Positions 10,901-18,886 of a DNA stretch of 64,000 bases are shown one piece after another; position 1 is the first letter of the stretch; the number at the start of each line of letters is the position of its first letter. Origin of the DNA: Sphingobacterium arenae (GTDB lineage Bacteria > Bacteroidota > Bacteroidia > Sphingobacteriales > Sphingobacteriaceae); the NCBI RefSeq assembly GCF_014692505.1, contig NZ_JACNYK010000004.1, forward strand, positions 248,001-312,000, in the 5' to 3' direction. A program made the translations under genes and the position numbers. The notes beneath the pieces are model-generated. The model saw only the letters and a program-made list of their open reading frames with translations. It had not been told where the DNA came from and searched no databases.

Positions 10901-11243
10901 ACTGCGCTGCCAACCGAACCAACAACGAATTCTTATCCTCTGCGCTGACCAGGAAATCTGCCTCCTCATGATTTTTATAACCAACAAGCGAAAAAATAAT
11001 CCTATATCGTTTACCCACCTGTAAATTATTCAGAACGAAGACGCCGCTTTGATCGGAAGCTGTGGCTTTCGTATCTCCATGCCCTTTACTAGACACGGAA
11101 ACTCCGCTCAGTGGATTCCCTCCCTCATCGAGCACACGGCCTTTAATCTGTCCGGTTTGCTGCGCCAGTACCTCCTCTATTCCAAAGGATAGGAAAGCTA
11201 TGCATAGCCAAGATAAATAAAGAAAAAATCTGTTTGTTTTCAT
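7989..11243 (-). CDS. SusC/RagA-type TonB-dependent outer-membrane transporter
   Basis: A 1084-residue protein with a signal peptide (about 1-27), a carboxypeptidase-regulatory-like beta-sandwich (about 32-110, GQIKGRVLDEGGNPLSGVSV), a plug domain (about 115-280, with VVTALGITR, VDGIPISNN and GVVLITTKSGK), and a long beta-barrel ending in an aromatic-rich C-terminus (MSVNVAF). No N-terminal STN signalling domain precedes the beta-sandwich, although an ECF/FecR pair lies immediately upstream. It is the active import channel of the phosphoester locus, powered by TonB, with SusD downstream. Confidence 0.95.
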   Translation of the reverse strand: MKTNRFFLYLSWLCIAFLSFGIEEVLAQQTGQIKGRVLDEGGNPLSGVSVSSKGHGDTKATASDQSGVFVLNNLQVGKRYRIIFSLVGYKNHEEADFLVSAEDKNSLLVRLAAQSSELEEVVVTALGITRASKSVGFSVQQVDGDMIQEAHETNLVNTLSGRVAGVQITNSSGGIGASSNIQIRGQNFVSGYNYNNSPLFVVDGIPISNNNEQSTRAFTGRQDFNNPNFTGGEGEVDYGNAAGEIDPNDIESISVLKGPNAAALYGSRASNGVVLITTKSGKGVKGVGINFNSHVDFGTPLKLPDYQYAYGQGRYGVYEYVDGMGTEANKFDNVMENWGPALNGQLIKQWDSPIDPQTGERIATPFVAHRNQLKDFLETSKTFTNSLSISNSNDKLNYRFSYSNLSQSGMVPNTDLSRNSLGVNAGYQIIPNLRLDVAMNWVNSGSDNRASYGAKNDESIMRMFLYMPRNLDVRSLRDYWRPESNQTEQHSPIFNMNGTIWNNPYFVAYENLNGNNRDRVYGNVKATYDIRPDLKFMLRSGRDFYNDKRTMRHAHSSSQYKNGYYQEDDVYFIETNHDMLLSYSPRLNSDFSFDASLGGNLMSQVSKRLGAIAPRLAIPNVYNLTNNGEPLLAGNTYQEKQINSIYGTAQIGFREMVYLDLTGRNDWSSALPKANNSYFYPSASLSIIASDLFGWTSEKFNMLKLRGAASSVRRDLEPYRTLPNFLVTQGWGGETVAIHNNNYPNENIRPEKVVSYEFGFDSRLFNNRLGLDLTYYNSRTTDLIIPVTLNPSAGYDTKLMNVGEMTNHGMEIMLSGTPIRNDNFSWNVFVNYSFNRNRVVSLAEDRGISRIRQLERWASLELRTENTKGDGSSGSLYGDYLIYDDNGQLTHRNGLPQEENGDWGYLGNVNPKWIGSIANDFRYKNWNLSFLFAGQKGGVVHSRTYIEGVRAGSLPESLPFRDENGAGTIIGEGIDIDTGQPNNVGIPVRDYWREYYNNDRIATFDASYLKLRELKVSYRLPQRMLQRTAIKGASISFIGRNLMLWSDVPHIDPEVSAYDGQFVGVEAMSLPSMRNFGMSVNVAF

Positions 11244-11265
11244 TTTTATTGATATTGTTTAGATT

Positions 11266-12381
11266 CTAGTTATTAGGTAATGAATTTATTTCGGTTGTGT
11301 CTACACCCTGTTTGTGGATGTCATCCCTTAATCGAATAAGCACGCTGTTAGCCGGCCCGCTCTCCTGTTGTAAATCGTTAACCAAGCAGATGGTGTGTAG
11401 TATCGTTTCCAGACTATCGTTTAAGGAAAATTCACCTGTGAATGTCAAGTTTCTCGGCACTTCAGCATCAATAGTTATAGGCGTATCAAATTTTATAGCA
11501 ATCTGCCGGATGACCTCGGCCAAATCGCTTTTATCAAATCGAAGATGCTGCCGTTGACGAAGCGAGGCATTTTCCCATCTGGAGTCCGTTAATTGTACGG
11601 TGGGTTTAGATTTAACCGTCCGGCTCGTTATTGCAGTTTTGTGAATTTCGTCTATGGCCAATATCTCTCCAGCCACCAGATAGGTGTCTTGAATTCGCAT
11701 CCTCGCCTCCTTCGTAGCGTGAACCATCACCTTACCCGAGAGTAGATGTACCGTCGTGTTATCCGTATTCCGACCGTCTACAATAAACTCCGTTCCGAGG
11801 GCTGTCGTGGTAAATCCATTCGCCACGACTTCAAACGGTAAAATACTGTCACGCTTCACAGCAAATTTCCCCTCGCCTTTTAGCAGCAAACTTCGGTTAC
11901 CGGTACCGTAATCTTCATCAAAATGGATTGTACTATAGGGCGAAAGCAGAACCACGGATCCATCGTCGAATACGTGCAGCAACGAATCGTCCTTTGATGA
12001 AACCACCAATGTCTGGGAGGGCGTCACCGCAGTATACAGTGTTTCCGCTAGTGTATTTTCCCTGTGGTCAAGCATATAGTAAAATCCGAACATAAAAAAG
12101 ACCAGAAGCACCGCCGCTACGCCAATCCACCTATAAGGAGAAAGTGTCCGAACCGGTGTTTGCATACCTGCACGGCTTCGGATTGCCTGCAACAATTCAT
12201 CCGACTGTTCGGGGCTGAGTAACCGGTGGCTATCAACCTCCTCCACAAATTCTGTTTTCAGCCGTTCTTGCAGATCAGGCTGTTGCCTCTCCAAATTATC
12301 GAGCAGATCCTTCGTTTGCGGTTCTGTTAAGCCACCTTTCCAAAATGCGCGGATGCTGTTTCTTATTTTGTTTCCCATCAT
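11266..12381 (-). CDS. FecR-family anti-sigma factor
   Basis: A 371-residue single-pass inner-membrane protein: a cytosolic sigma-binding N-terminus (about 1-80), one hydrophobic helix (about 84-104, WIGVAAVLLVFFMFGFYYML), a periplasmic FecR domain (about 115-215, with SLLLKGEGKFAVKRD and FTTTALGTEFIVDGR) and a C-terminal STN-like DUF4974 segment (about 275-350, LRFDKSDLAEVIRQIAIKFD). It should hold the ECF factor encoded 58 bases upstream and release it on a signal from the outer membrane. Two adjacent ATG codons are possible starts. Confidence 0.92.
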   Translation of the reverse strand: MMGNKIRNSIRAFWKGGLTEPQTKDLLDNLERQQPDLQERLKTEFVEEVDSHRLLSPEQSDELLQAIRSRAGMQTPVRTLSPYRWIGVAAVLLVFFMFGFYYMLDHRENTLAETLYTAVTPSQTLVVSSKDDSLLHVFDDGSVVLLSPYSTIHFDEDYGTGNRSLLLKGEGKFAVKRDSILPFEVVANGFTTTALGTEFIVDGRNTDNTTVHLLSGKVMVHATKEARMRIQDTYLVAGEILAIDEIHKTAITSRTVKSKPTVQLTDSRWENASLRQRQHLRFDKSDLAEVIRQIAIKFDTPITIDAEVPRNLTFTGEFSLNDSLETILHTICLVNDLQQESGPANSVLIRLRDDIHKQGVDTTEINSLPNN

Positions 12382-12439
12382 ATATAAATACGATGGGCTA
12401 TGCCACGAGGCAATGGTCTAATTGGTTAACAAATTATTA

Positions 12440-13084
12440 CTAAAACGTAAACATATACATATTGGCAGACAATAAGAGTAGTACACCATTTCCATACGCA
12501 TACGGATCACTTGTGGCAACATATTGCCTAATACATTTATTCGCCTGTTTCAGGTATTCCGAAACCGAGTTTACAGTTAAACCCAACATCTCCGCCACCC
12601 GTTCCTTGGAATGACCTTCATAACGGCACAGCCTAAAGACCTCTTTTTTACGGGGGGATAGCTGCCCGATAGCCTCTTCCAGCATCCTTAATTGTTCCGC
12701 AATAATCTCTTCTTGCTCCTGTATGTCTTCGGTATCCACGTATAGCGTGTCATAGTCTGCCACAAAGTCGATATGATCCCGTAGTTTTTTCTTGAGAAAG
12801 TCCATAGACTTATTGAAACTGACCACAAACAGCCAATTTGCTAAAGATTTATCTTTATCGATCTTGTACCTGTTCTGCCAAAGACTAAGAAAAACATCCT
12901 GCAAGATTTCCTGTGCATATTCAGGCGAGTGGACGACTTTGAGAATATTTGCGTAGATCTTTTGATGGTGGCGATGATATATCGAAGTGAAAGAGGATTC
13001 ACTTCCGTGGTTTAGTTGTGTAATTTCTGTGGTTTCGGCCTCATCACCAAGCTTTACGTAACGTTCCATTTCTTTTTTCTCCAT
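12440..13084 (-). CDS. ECF-type RNA polymerase sigma factor
   Basis: A 214-residue sigma-70 family protein with region 2 (SEYAQEILQDVFLSLWQNRY in essence, near residues 55-75) and region 4 (RKKEVFRLCRYEGHSKERVA followed by a helix-turn-helix ending SVSEYLKQA). A hydrophobic C-terminal tail is typical of Bacteroidota ECFs that pair with FecR. It heads the minus-strand operon with FecR, SusC, SusD and the GDPD-phosphatase. A TATTTTTG -7 motif lies at 13113-13120, giving a 5' leader of about 25 bases. Confidence 0.93.
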   Translation of the reverse strand: MEKKEMERYVKLGDEAETTEITQLNHGSESSFTSIYHRHHQKIYANILKVVHSPEYAQEILQDVFLSLWQNRYKIDKDKSLANWLFVVSFNKSMDFLKKKLRDHIDFVADYDTLYVDTEDIQEQEEIIAEQLRMLEEAIGQLSPRKKEVFRLCRYEGHSKERVAEMLGLTVNSVSEYLKQANKCIRQYVATSDPYAYGNGVLLLLSANMYMFTF

Positions 13085-13112
13085 GTGGGATCTTCCAGAA
13101 GATTCCGCACGA

Positions 13113-13120
13113 CAAAAATA
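13113..13120 (-). promoter_or_regulatory. Bacteroidota -7 promoter element (TATTTTTG) of the ECF sigma gene
   Basis: An exact match to TAnnTTTG on the minus strand, 28 bases upstream of the sigma-factor ATG at 13084. No clear -33 TTTG at 19-21 bases spacing was found, which would fit a regulated promoter. Confidence 0.45.
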
Positions 13121-13197
13121 TCCTTTTCGTATTTCGATAGTGGCTAAACCATATTATATTATTGTTAATTCGATAAGATCAGTTTACAAGGCATAGT

Positions 13198-14094
13198 CTA
13201 CCAAGCCTTATCCAGGAATTTTTCCAGTAGTGGAACGACCAAGTCCGTTTCTTTAAAATCAGGTTTCAAGGTGGTTACTTCACCGATATACTCCCCATGT
13301 CCCCCCGGAATAATTGCGAGTTCTGAATTGGTGATCAATTGATGCAACTCCAGCGCATGTTCCAACGTGATGACATCCTTATCCCCTATCAGCACCAATG
13401 TCGGCGCTTCTATATCCCGTATTTTTTCATCAGGAATATCCACAAAGTGGAGCATCCTTCGGGCATCTTTATCATGCATTACACGCAGACGCTTCACATC
13501 GGGAGTAACATCCAAATAGGCGTCTTTCAACTGTTGGGGCATATTATCGAGTTTAGCATCTTCCATGAACTCCCAAAACCATTGGGGTACCCCATTACGC
13601 TTAGCCAATGCCGAAGCTAAAATAATCTTATCCACTACGATAGGGTATTCCGTAGCAATATATAGCGTCGTTGTACCACCATTACTAAATCCTAGAAAAT
13701 CCGCTTTATCGACTCCTATTTTTTTCAAGAGTGTGACCACATCATCCGCATCCTGTTGAAACGACAATTCCGTGTTTCTGTCACCGGTACGTCCATGCGC
13801 TTGCAATTCAACAGCTATTATTTTTCTATTTTTCGCCAATAAAGGAATGGCTTTTCCGAAAGTCGTCTGAATAGTAGATCCACCGCCATGAATCAAAACG
13901 AGCGGTTTTCCCTCACCATATATCTCATAATACATATTTAATCCGTTGACCTCCACATATCCCTGAAACGAAGCACTATCTAAAGTGAGCCCCTCCTCTT
14001 CGGATACCTCGGTAACGGTATATTCAGCTTTGCTCGCACTATTTGAAATCAGTCCCAAAGTTGTCAGTGCTATAGATGCCATTATCTTATTCAT
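13198..14094 (-). CDS. Exported alpha/beta-hydrolase fold protein
   Basis: A 298-residue protein with an N-terminal signal sequence (about 1-23, through NSASKA) and a complete alpha/beta hydrolase core. The oxyanion-region motif is VLIHGGGST. The nucleophile elbow is GFSNGG, with Ser near residue 138. An acid residue is likely in LVLIGDKDVI and the catalytic His in IPGGHGEY. The family includes esterases, lactonases and non-haem peroxidases; the substrate is unknown. It stands alone between the sigma-factor gene and the divergent histidine-kinase gene, with its own start region at 14095-14248. Confidence 0.85.
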   Translation of the reverse strand: MNKIMASIALTTLGLISNSASKAEYTVTEVSEEEGLTLDSASFQGYVEVNGLNMYYEIYGEGKPLVLIHGGGSTIQTTFGKAIPLLAKNRKIIAVELQAHGRTGDRNTELSFQQDADDVVTLLKKIGVDKADFLGFSNGGTTTLYIATEYPIVVDKIILASALAKRNGVPQWFWEFMEDAKLDNMPQQLKDAYLDVTPDVKRLRVMHDKDARRMLHFVDIPDEKIRDIEAPTLVLIGDKDVITLEHALELHQLITNSELAIIPGGHGEYIGEVTTLKPDFKETDLVVPLLEKFLDKAW

Positions 14095-14196
14095 TCCTAT
14101 AGATTATTTGTAGCAGCACGGCGTATTACCACAAACAAAGTTATATTTCCCATCAGCAATCTATCTTGCCTTAGGACAAGAAAGATACATCTAGGA

Positions 14197-14228
14197 TTTC
14201 CGTAGTCTCCACAATCTTATTACTTTTG
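14197..14228 (+). promoter_or_regulatory. Probable promoter of the TPR-histidine kinase gene
   Basis: A perfect -7 element TACTTTTG (14221-14228) is preceded by TTTC (14197-14200), one base off the -33 TTTG, at a spacing of 20. This predicts a start near 14232 and a leader of about 38 bases to the ATG at 14270. Confidence 0.5.
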
Positions 14229-14269
14229 TTAATAACACTAAATACATTTTGAATTATTTTTTTCAACAC

Positions 14270-16033
14270 ATGCCTATCCAACGTCCTCGTTTATTTTTCC
14301 TAAAATTAGGCAGTTTGCTATTGATCTGCTGTGTGCATATGCAGATCGTTATCGGCCAACCTCAAAAAACGAAAACATTGATCGATAGTGCAGATCTATT
14401 GCTTAAGAAAGGCTTCGTTGAAGAAAGTAGGTCACTATATAAAAGAATTATATTAGAAGTTGAACGCAATAGCGTCCCGGACACCGTACAGTTGCGAGCC
14501 CAGCTTGGCATGGCGCGTGCTTGGCATATGAACCACCAACTGGATAGTTCGCTACAATCGTACCTAACAGCATTACAACTGGCCAAATCTGTCAAACAAC
14601 CTTCTTTCCTGACGGATGTGTACATGGGAATAGGCGTACTCCACGCACAAGCTAAAAATTTCACAGAGGCGATACGCTATCTTGAACAGGCGGACAGTCT
14701 CGCAACAAAAACCTCCCTTAAAAAACTACAGATCAGGATCAACCTCGCCAACACGCTAATGGATGCCAATCGGGATGACGAGGCACTCCGGTATCTAAAG
14801 ACTTCGTTACAGACGGCTCGGGTTTTGGATCAAAAGGCGATGCAAGCCATTATTCATACCAACCTCAGTAATCTATTTATCAAAGCGAAAAATTGGAAAG
14901 CAGCCATCACCCACAGTAGGGAAAGTCTCTGGATCAGAGCACAATTAAATCAACCACCATCTGTCGTGACATATAATAACCTCGGCTACGCGTTAACACA
15001 GTCTGGTGAGCTGAACGAAGGAAAACGATCGTATCTCTATGTACTCCCCTTTGCTCAGGGCACACAACGGCAACAAATTCTTAAAAATCTAAAGGATCTT
15101 TCCCTCTTACAAAATGATCACGCGACAGCCTTACAATATTTTGCGGAATATGATCAGCTCAAGGACTCGATACAACAGCAAGAATTAAAAGAACGGATCG
15201 CCGAAATAACGGAAGCCTATGAAAATGCGGAAAAATCGCGACAAATTCAGTCGCTACAGTTGGAAAACAAACACCGAAGCCAACAGCTTACGATGGTGAT
15301 TATTGGAAGTGCGCTTCTTACTTTGTTGATCTGCTTAGCGACGTATCTGTATCTGAAAAACGAACGCGTAAAACGAGAGCTTAGCCATTCCAAGACAAGA
15401 AATCAATTATTGCTCGCACAGTTGAATCCCCATTTTATATTCAATTCGCTACAGCATGTACAGCACTACCTTTACAAGAACGATAAAGAAACGTCCATGA
15501 CGTATTTAAGCAACTTCGCGCGTCTTATACGATCCACTTTAACACATTCAGATACAGATTGGGTTTCATTAGAAGAGGAGGTCGAATTATTACATCATTA
15601 CCTTTACCTACAACGCCTGGCTTCACATAAGCCTTTTCATTATAGCATACACGTCGATCCCGAAGCAGATACGTCCCTTATACAACTGCCACCGATGCTC
15701 CTTCAACCATTTGTTGAAAATGCTATTAAGCATGGTATTGTGGAGCAAACGGATGCGCACATCGCGGTAGATATCCGTTTAGCAGGTCAAAAACTAATGA
15801 TCAATATTTCCGATAATGGGAGCGGTATATCCAAGACCGCTCCAGACCGGTCCAATAATCTACACAAATCCATGGGATCAAAACTAGTTAGCAAAAGAAT
15901 CGACGAAATCAATAAACAATACCCTAATTTCGCTAGTTTAACGATCGAAAAAGTGGAGCCCCATAGTGTCTATCCCGGTACTCGGGTCCGATTTTCATTT
16001 GATCTGACAAAAATTTCAAAAAGTTTATCATGA
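14270..16033 (+). CDS. TPR-containing sensor histidine kinase (LytS/HisKA_7TM-like, His_kinase family)
   Basis: 587 residues from the ATG at 14270. A TTG seven codons upstream is the only longer alternative and is less likely. Residues about 20-340 carry a signal/anchor segment and TPR-like helical repeats (ARAWHMNHQLDSSLQSYLTA, NLGYALTQSGELNEGKRSYL), then a coiled-coil linker. A transmembrane helix follows near 345-365 (MVIIGSALLTLLICLATYLYL minus its ends). The cytosolic His_kinase domain has the phospho-acceptor in LNPHFIFNSLQH, and the ATPase has the N-box FVENAIKHG and the G-box DNGSG. The stop overlaps the start of the response-regulator gene by 4 bases (ATGA), so they are translationally coupled partners. 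Confidence 0.92.
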   Translation: MPIQRPRLFFLKLGSLLLICCVHMQIVIGQPQKTKTLIDSADLLLKKGFVEESRSLYKRIILEVERNSVPDTVQLRAQLGMARAWHMNHQLDSSLQSYLTALQLAKSVKQPSFLTDVYMGIGVLHAQAKNFTEAIRYLEQADSLATKTSLKKLQIRINLANTLMDANRDDEALRYLKTSLQTARVLDQKAMQAIIHTNLSNLFIKAKNWKAAITHSRESLWIRAQLNQPPSVVTYNNLGYALTQSGELNEGKRSYLYVLPFAQGTQRQQILKNLKDLSLLQNDHATALQYFAEYDQLKDSIQQQELKERIAEITEAYENAEKSRQIQSLQLENKHRSQQLTMVIIGSALLTLLICLATYLYLKNERVKRELSHSKTRNQLLLAQLNPHFIFNSLQHVQHYLYKNDKETSMTYLSNFARLIRSTLTHSDTDWVSLEEEVELLHHYLYLQRLASHKPFHYSIHVDPEADTSLIQLPPMLLQPFVENAIKHGIVEQTDAHIAVDIRLAGQKLMINISDNGSGISKTAPDRSNNLHKSMGSKLVSKRIDEINKQYPNFASLTIEKVEPHSVYPGTRVRFSFDLTKISKSLS

Positions 16034-16791
16034 CACAAAAAATGACCTGTCTGCTTCTCGAAGATGACCATTTCACCATGGCCATGATAGCAGATATCAT
16101 TGCCGAAGTATACCCCCAGATCAAGATTATCCCTTGTTATCAGATAGCGGAAGCAGAACAATCCCTTGCTTCTGGCAAAGTCGATTTTTGCATCCTCGAC
16201 ATCAATCTTCCCGATGGAAATTCTTTCGATTGGCTCGGCCGTATTTCGAAAGAAATAAGCTATCCTTTGCGGATCATTTTCATCACCGCCTATTCCACAT
16301 ACGCAGCCAAGGCCTTCCGCTTCAATGCGTTCGACTTTGTCGTGAAACCCTTTTCTCCGGCAGACCTCTATACAGCTATCGAACGCGTATTGCAATCGGT
16401 CAACGATGAGTTCCGAAAAATCGAACTGGAGCAAGCTTTACGAAATCTAAGCCAGAAAGAAGAAGCAGAACAACGATTGGTGCTCAAAAGCCAAAAGGCT
16501 GTTCACATCGTACGGCTTGGCGAAATTTTATATCTCGCTGCCGACAATAATTATTGCAACTTCCATTTAACCGACGGACGGATATTTTTAGTCTCACAGC
16601 CTTTGAAACATTATCACGATAAGTTAAACGGTTTCGGTTTCCTACGCATACACCAAAGCTATCTCGTCAACCAGCAATACATTACCTCCCTAAAAAAGAA
16701 GTCGAACCAACTTATCATGTCTAATAAAGAAAGCCTTCCCGTAGCACAAAGCCGTCGTACGGAGATTATCGCCTATCTAGGTCAGCTCTGA
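16030..16791 (+). CDS. LytTR-family response regulator
   Basis: 253 residues: a receiver domain (about 1-125) with the phospho-acceptor Asp57 in DFCILDINLPDG and Lys in DFVVKPFSP, then a LytTR DNA-binding domain (about 155-250, with VRLGEILYLAADNNYCNFHL and RIHQSYLVNQQYI). It works with the overlapping TPR-histidine kinase. Its target is not evident. The exported LamG-like gene starting at 16901, 109 bases downstream on the same strand, is the nearest candidate. Confidence 0.95.
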   Translation: MTQKMTCLLLEDDHFTMAMIADIIAEVYPQIKIIPCYQIAEAEQSLASGKVDFCILDINLPDGNSFDWLGRISKEISYPLRIIFITAYSTYAAKAFRFNAFDFVVKPFSPADLYTAIERVLQSVNDEFRKIELEQALRNLSQKEEAEQRLVLKSQKAVHIVRLGEILYLAADNNYCNFHLTDGRIFLVSQPLKHYHDKLNGFGFLRIHQSYLVNQQYITSLKKKSNQLIMSNKESLPVAQSRRTEIIAYLGQL

Positions 16792-16900
16792 CGACAGCCG
16801 GAATCCTCAAATTTTAAGGGCAAATACTCAAGCATGCCCCGCTCCACTCTTTTTTGTTCCGCTATATCCCTACTTTTAGCTATCGAAAGAAGAGCAAATT

Positions 16901-17728
16901 ATGAAAAGGATTATTATTTTAATTTCCGTACTCGGCATAGCCTTCCATAGCCACGCCCAAATTTTAAAAAAGATACAACGTAAAGTAGAAGGAAAGGTTG
17001 AAAAGTCTGTTGAGGACCTGCTGAATGGGGAAACGACCGAAAAGAACCCACAGTCAACGACTAATATGCCCGAAACCGCTGGCCCTAAAACCGCAGGAAA
17101 GTTTGAAATTCTAACGAAATCAGAGCCTTTTAAGGCCGGTCATGTCCTCTTGTTTGAAGATAGTTTAAACTACGACACGCCGGGTCGTATGGCAAAATAT
17201 TGGCAGACAAATAGTACGGGTACCGTAGTAGAAATAAGTGGCGCTCCGGGAAAATGGTTAAAATTGGCCGACCAAGCTTCCTATCAATTAGATACCTTGC
17301 TTCATCTGCCACAAAAATTCACGTTGGAGTTTGATCTTCTCACACGCGCCAACGAAGCCAAAGATTTACGATCTATAGATTTTGGTTTCTCCAAGAATAA
17401 CAGCACCCGGAAATATATCTATGGCGTTGCAAACGAAACCAATGTGTATACGAGCTTGCAATATTACTACGAAACCATCAACACCACCAGTAATTACAAC
17501 AATAACCAAAGCAGGATTGAATTCCCATTGAGCAACTATGCCAACGCCATCATGCATGTATCGGTGTCCGTAGATGGTAGTCGGATGCAGGTTTATATCG
17601 ACGAACATAAGGTTCTAGATGCAACCGTTCTGGATCCTCGCGCACCCAAACATTTCTTCTTATCCACGGAAAATTATCGTCAAAATGCCGTCGCTCTTAT
17701 TAGCAATCTGCGCATTTACGGGTTTTAA
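16901..17728 (+). CDS. Exported LamG/concanavalin-like protein of unknown function
   Basis: A 275-residue protein with a signal peptide (about 1-19, ending SHAQ), followed by a basic amphipathic stretch (ILKKIQRKVEGKVEKSVEDL) and a low-complexity linker rich in T, P and N (about 45-65). The C-terminal 200 residues look like a jelly-roll lectin-like fold: WLKLADQASYQLDTLLHLP, FTLEFDLLTRANEAKDL, and SVDGSRMQVYIDEHKVLDA, a pattern seen in LamG-like domains. The amphipathic N-terminal stretch recalls some Bacteroidota OmpA-family proteins, but no OmpA domain is present. It could bind a polymer at the cell surface (inference). Confidence 0.7.
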   Translation: MKRIIILISVLGIAFHSHAQILKKIQRKVEGKVEKSVEDLLNGETTEKNPQSTTNMPETAGPKTAGKFEILTKSEPFKAGHVLLFEDSLNYDTPGRMAKYWQTNSTGTVVEISGAPGKWLKLADQASYQLDTLLHLPQKFTLEFDLLTRANEAKDLRSIDFGFSKNNSTRKYIYGVANETNVYTSLQYYYETINTTSNYNNNQSRIEFPLSNYANAIMHVSVSVDGSRMQVYIDEHKVLDATVLDPRAPKHFFLSTENYRQNAVALISNLRIYGF

Positions 17729-17911
17729 GCAATATTATTTAATTTTAGTTCAACGCATCTCATACGTTAATTACGTACCCATACACCGTATTAATCCCTA
17801 ATTTCTCTAAGTTACTACTTATAAGATCCCACCTTCCTCTATTACGGCATCTTTTTTGAATTATGTTAAAATACAATATAACAATTCAAGTAAACTTAAG
17901 GAATTCAGGTT

Positions 17912-18886
17912 ATGAGCGTACTAAGCTTGAAAAACATAACGTCCACCTTAGAAAAGGGTATTGGCAACACCCCCTTGCGTAAACTGGAATCCTTGTCCAC
18001 GGCTCTGGACATGTTCGTCTATGCAAAGCTGGAAATGGGAAACCCAAGTGGTAGTGTAAAAGACCGGTCTGCCACAAACATATTGGTGGATGCCATACGA
18101 AAGAGAGAGATAAACGCAGGAACCACACTTGTCGAGTCGTCTTCGGGCAATATGGGGATTTCTTTAGCGCGCCTTTGTAAGTTGTTAAGCTTACGCTCTT
18201 ACATAGTCGTGGATCCACATATTAACGATCACGCAAAAAAATTACTACGCAGTTATGGAGCAAACCTCGTAGAGGTTACCGAAAAAGATGAAAATGAAGG
18301 TTACCTCCGTAATCGGTTAAAGAAAGTACAAGATCTGTTACAAGAAGTGCCGAATAGCTATTGGACCAACCAATATGGAAATCCGAATGTGCGTATAGCA
18401 CACGAAAGTATATTTAGAGAAATTATCGGACAGTTAGGCAAAGCTCCAGACTATATGCTTGTCGCTACAAGCACCTGTGGTACAATTCGAGGTATAGCAG
18501 ACGCGCTTGAAAAATCAAAATCACACACAAAGCTTATTGCGGTTGATGCCGAGGGCAGTATGCTGTTTGAAAGTAATCCCAAAGCCCGTTACATTCCAGG
18601 CATGGGCGCCAGCCAATCCTCCGTGTTTCTTCAGAAACACCAGGTCGACCAGTATGTGCTTATATCCGATCACCAAGCTATTCAAGGATGCCACTTACTT
18701 CGGGATGAAGAAGGCATGCTCATCGGCGGCTCGTCGGGCGCACTCGTTGCAGCACTTCATAAAATAAAAAATATCATTCCTACCCAAGCCACAGTCGCGT
18801 TGCTCTTCCCCGACAGTGGGGAGCGATACCTAGATACTATTTACAATGAAGAATGGATTCAGCAAACGTTCGAAAATATTAGATGA
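17912..18886 (+). CDS. sbnA: SbnA-like PLP-dependent synthase (cysteine-synthase fold)
   Basis: A 324-residue fold-type II PLP enzyme. It has the cofactor Lys in NPSGSVKDRSA (residue about 50), the ESSSGNMG loop and the PLP-phosphate loop TSTCGTI. Several features match SbnA rather than CysK: YWTNQYGNP, IAVDAEGSMLF, PGMGAS and SGERYLDTIY near the end. SbnA joins O-phospho-L-serine and L-glutamate to N-(1-amino-1-carboxyl-2-ethyl)-glutamate, the first step to 2,3-diaminopropionate. The next gene overlaps its stop codon by 4 bases. No SbnB (ornithine-cyclodeaminase-like) gene is in the window. Activity as SbnA is inferred from similarity only. Confidence 0.8.
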   Translation: MSVLSLKNITSTLEKGIGNTPLRKLESLSTALDMFVYAKLEMGNPSGSVKDRSATNILVDAIRKREINAGTTLVESSSGNMGISLARLCKLLSLRSYIVVDPHINDHAKKLLRSYGANLVEVTEKDENEGYLRNRLKKVQDLLQEVPNSYWTNQYGNPNVRIAHESIFREIIGQLGKAPDYMLVATSTCGTIRGIADALEKSKSHTKLIAVDAEGSMLFESNPKARYIPGMGASQSSVFLQKHQVDQYVLISDHQAIQGCHLLRDEEGMLIGGSSGALVAALHKIKNIIPTQATVALLFPDSGERYLDTIYNEEWIQQTFENIR

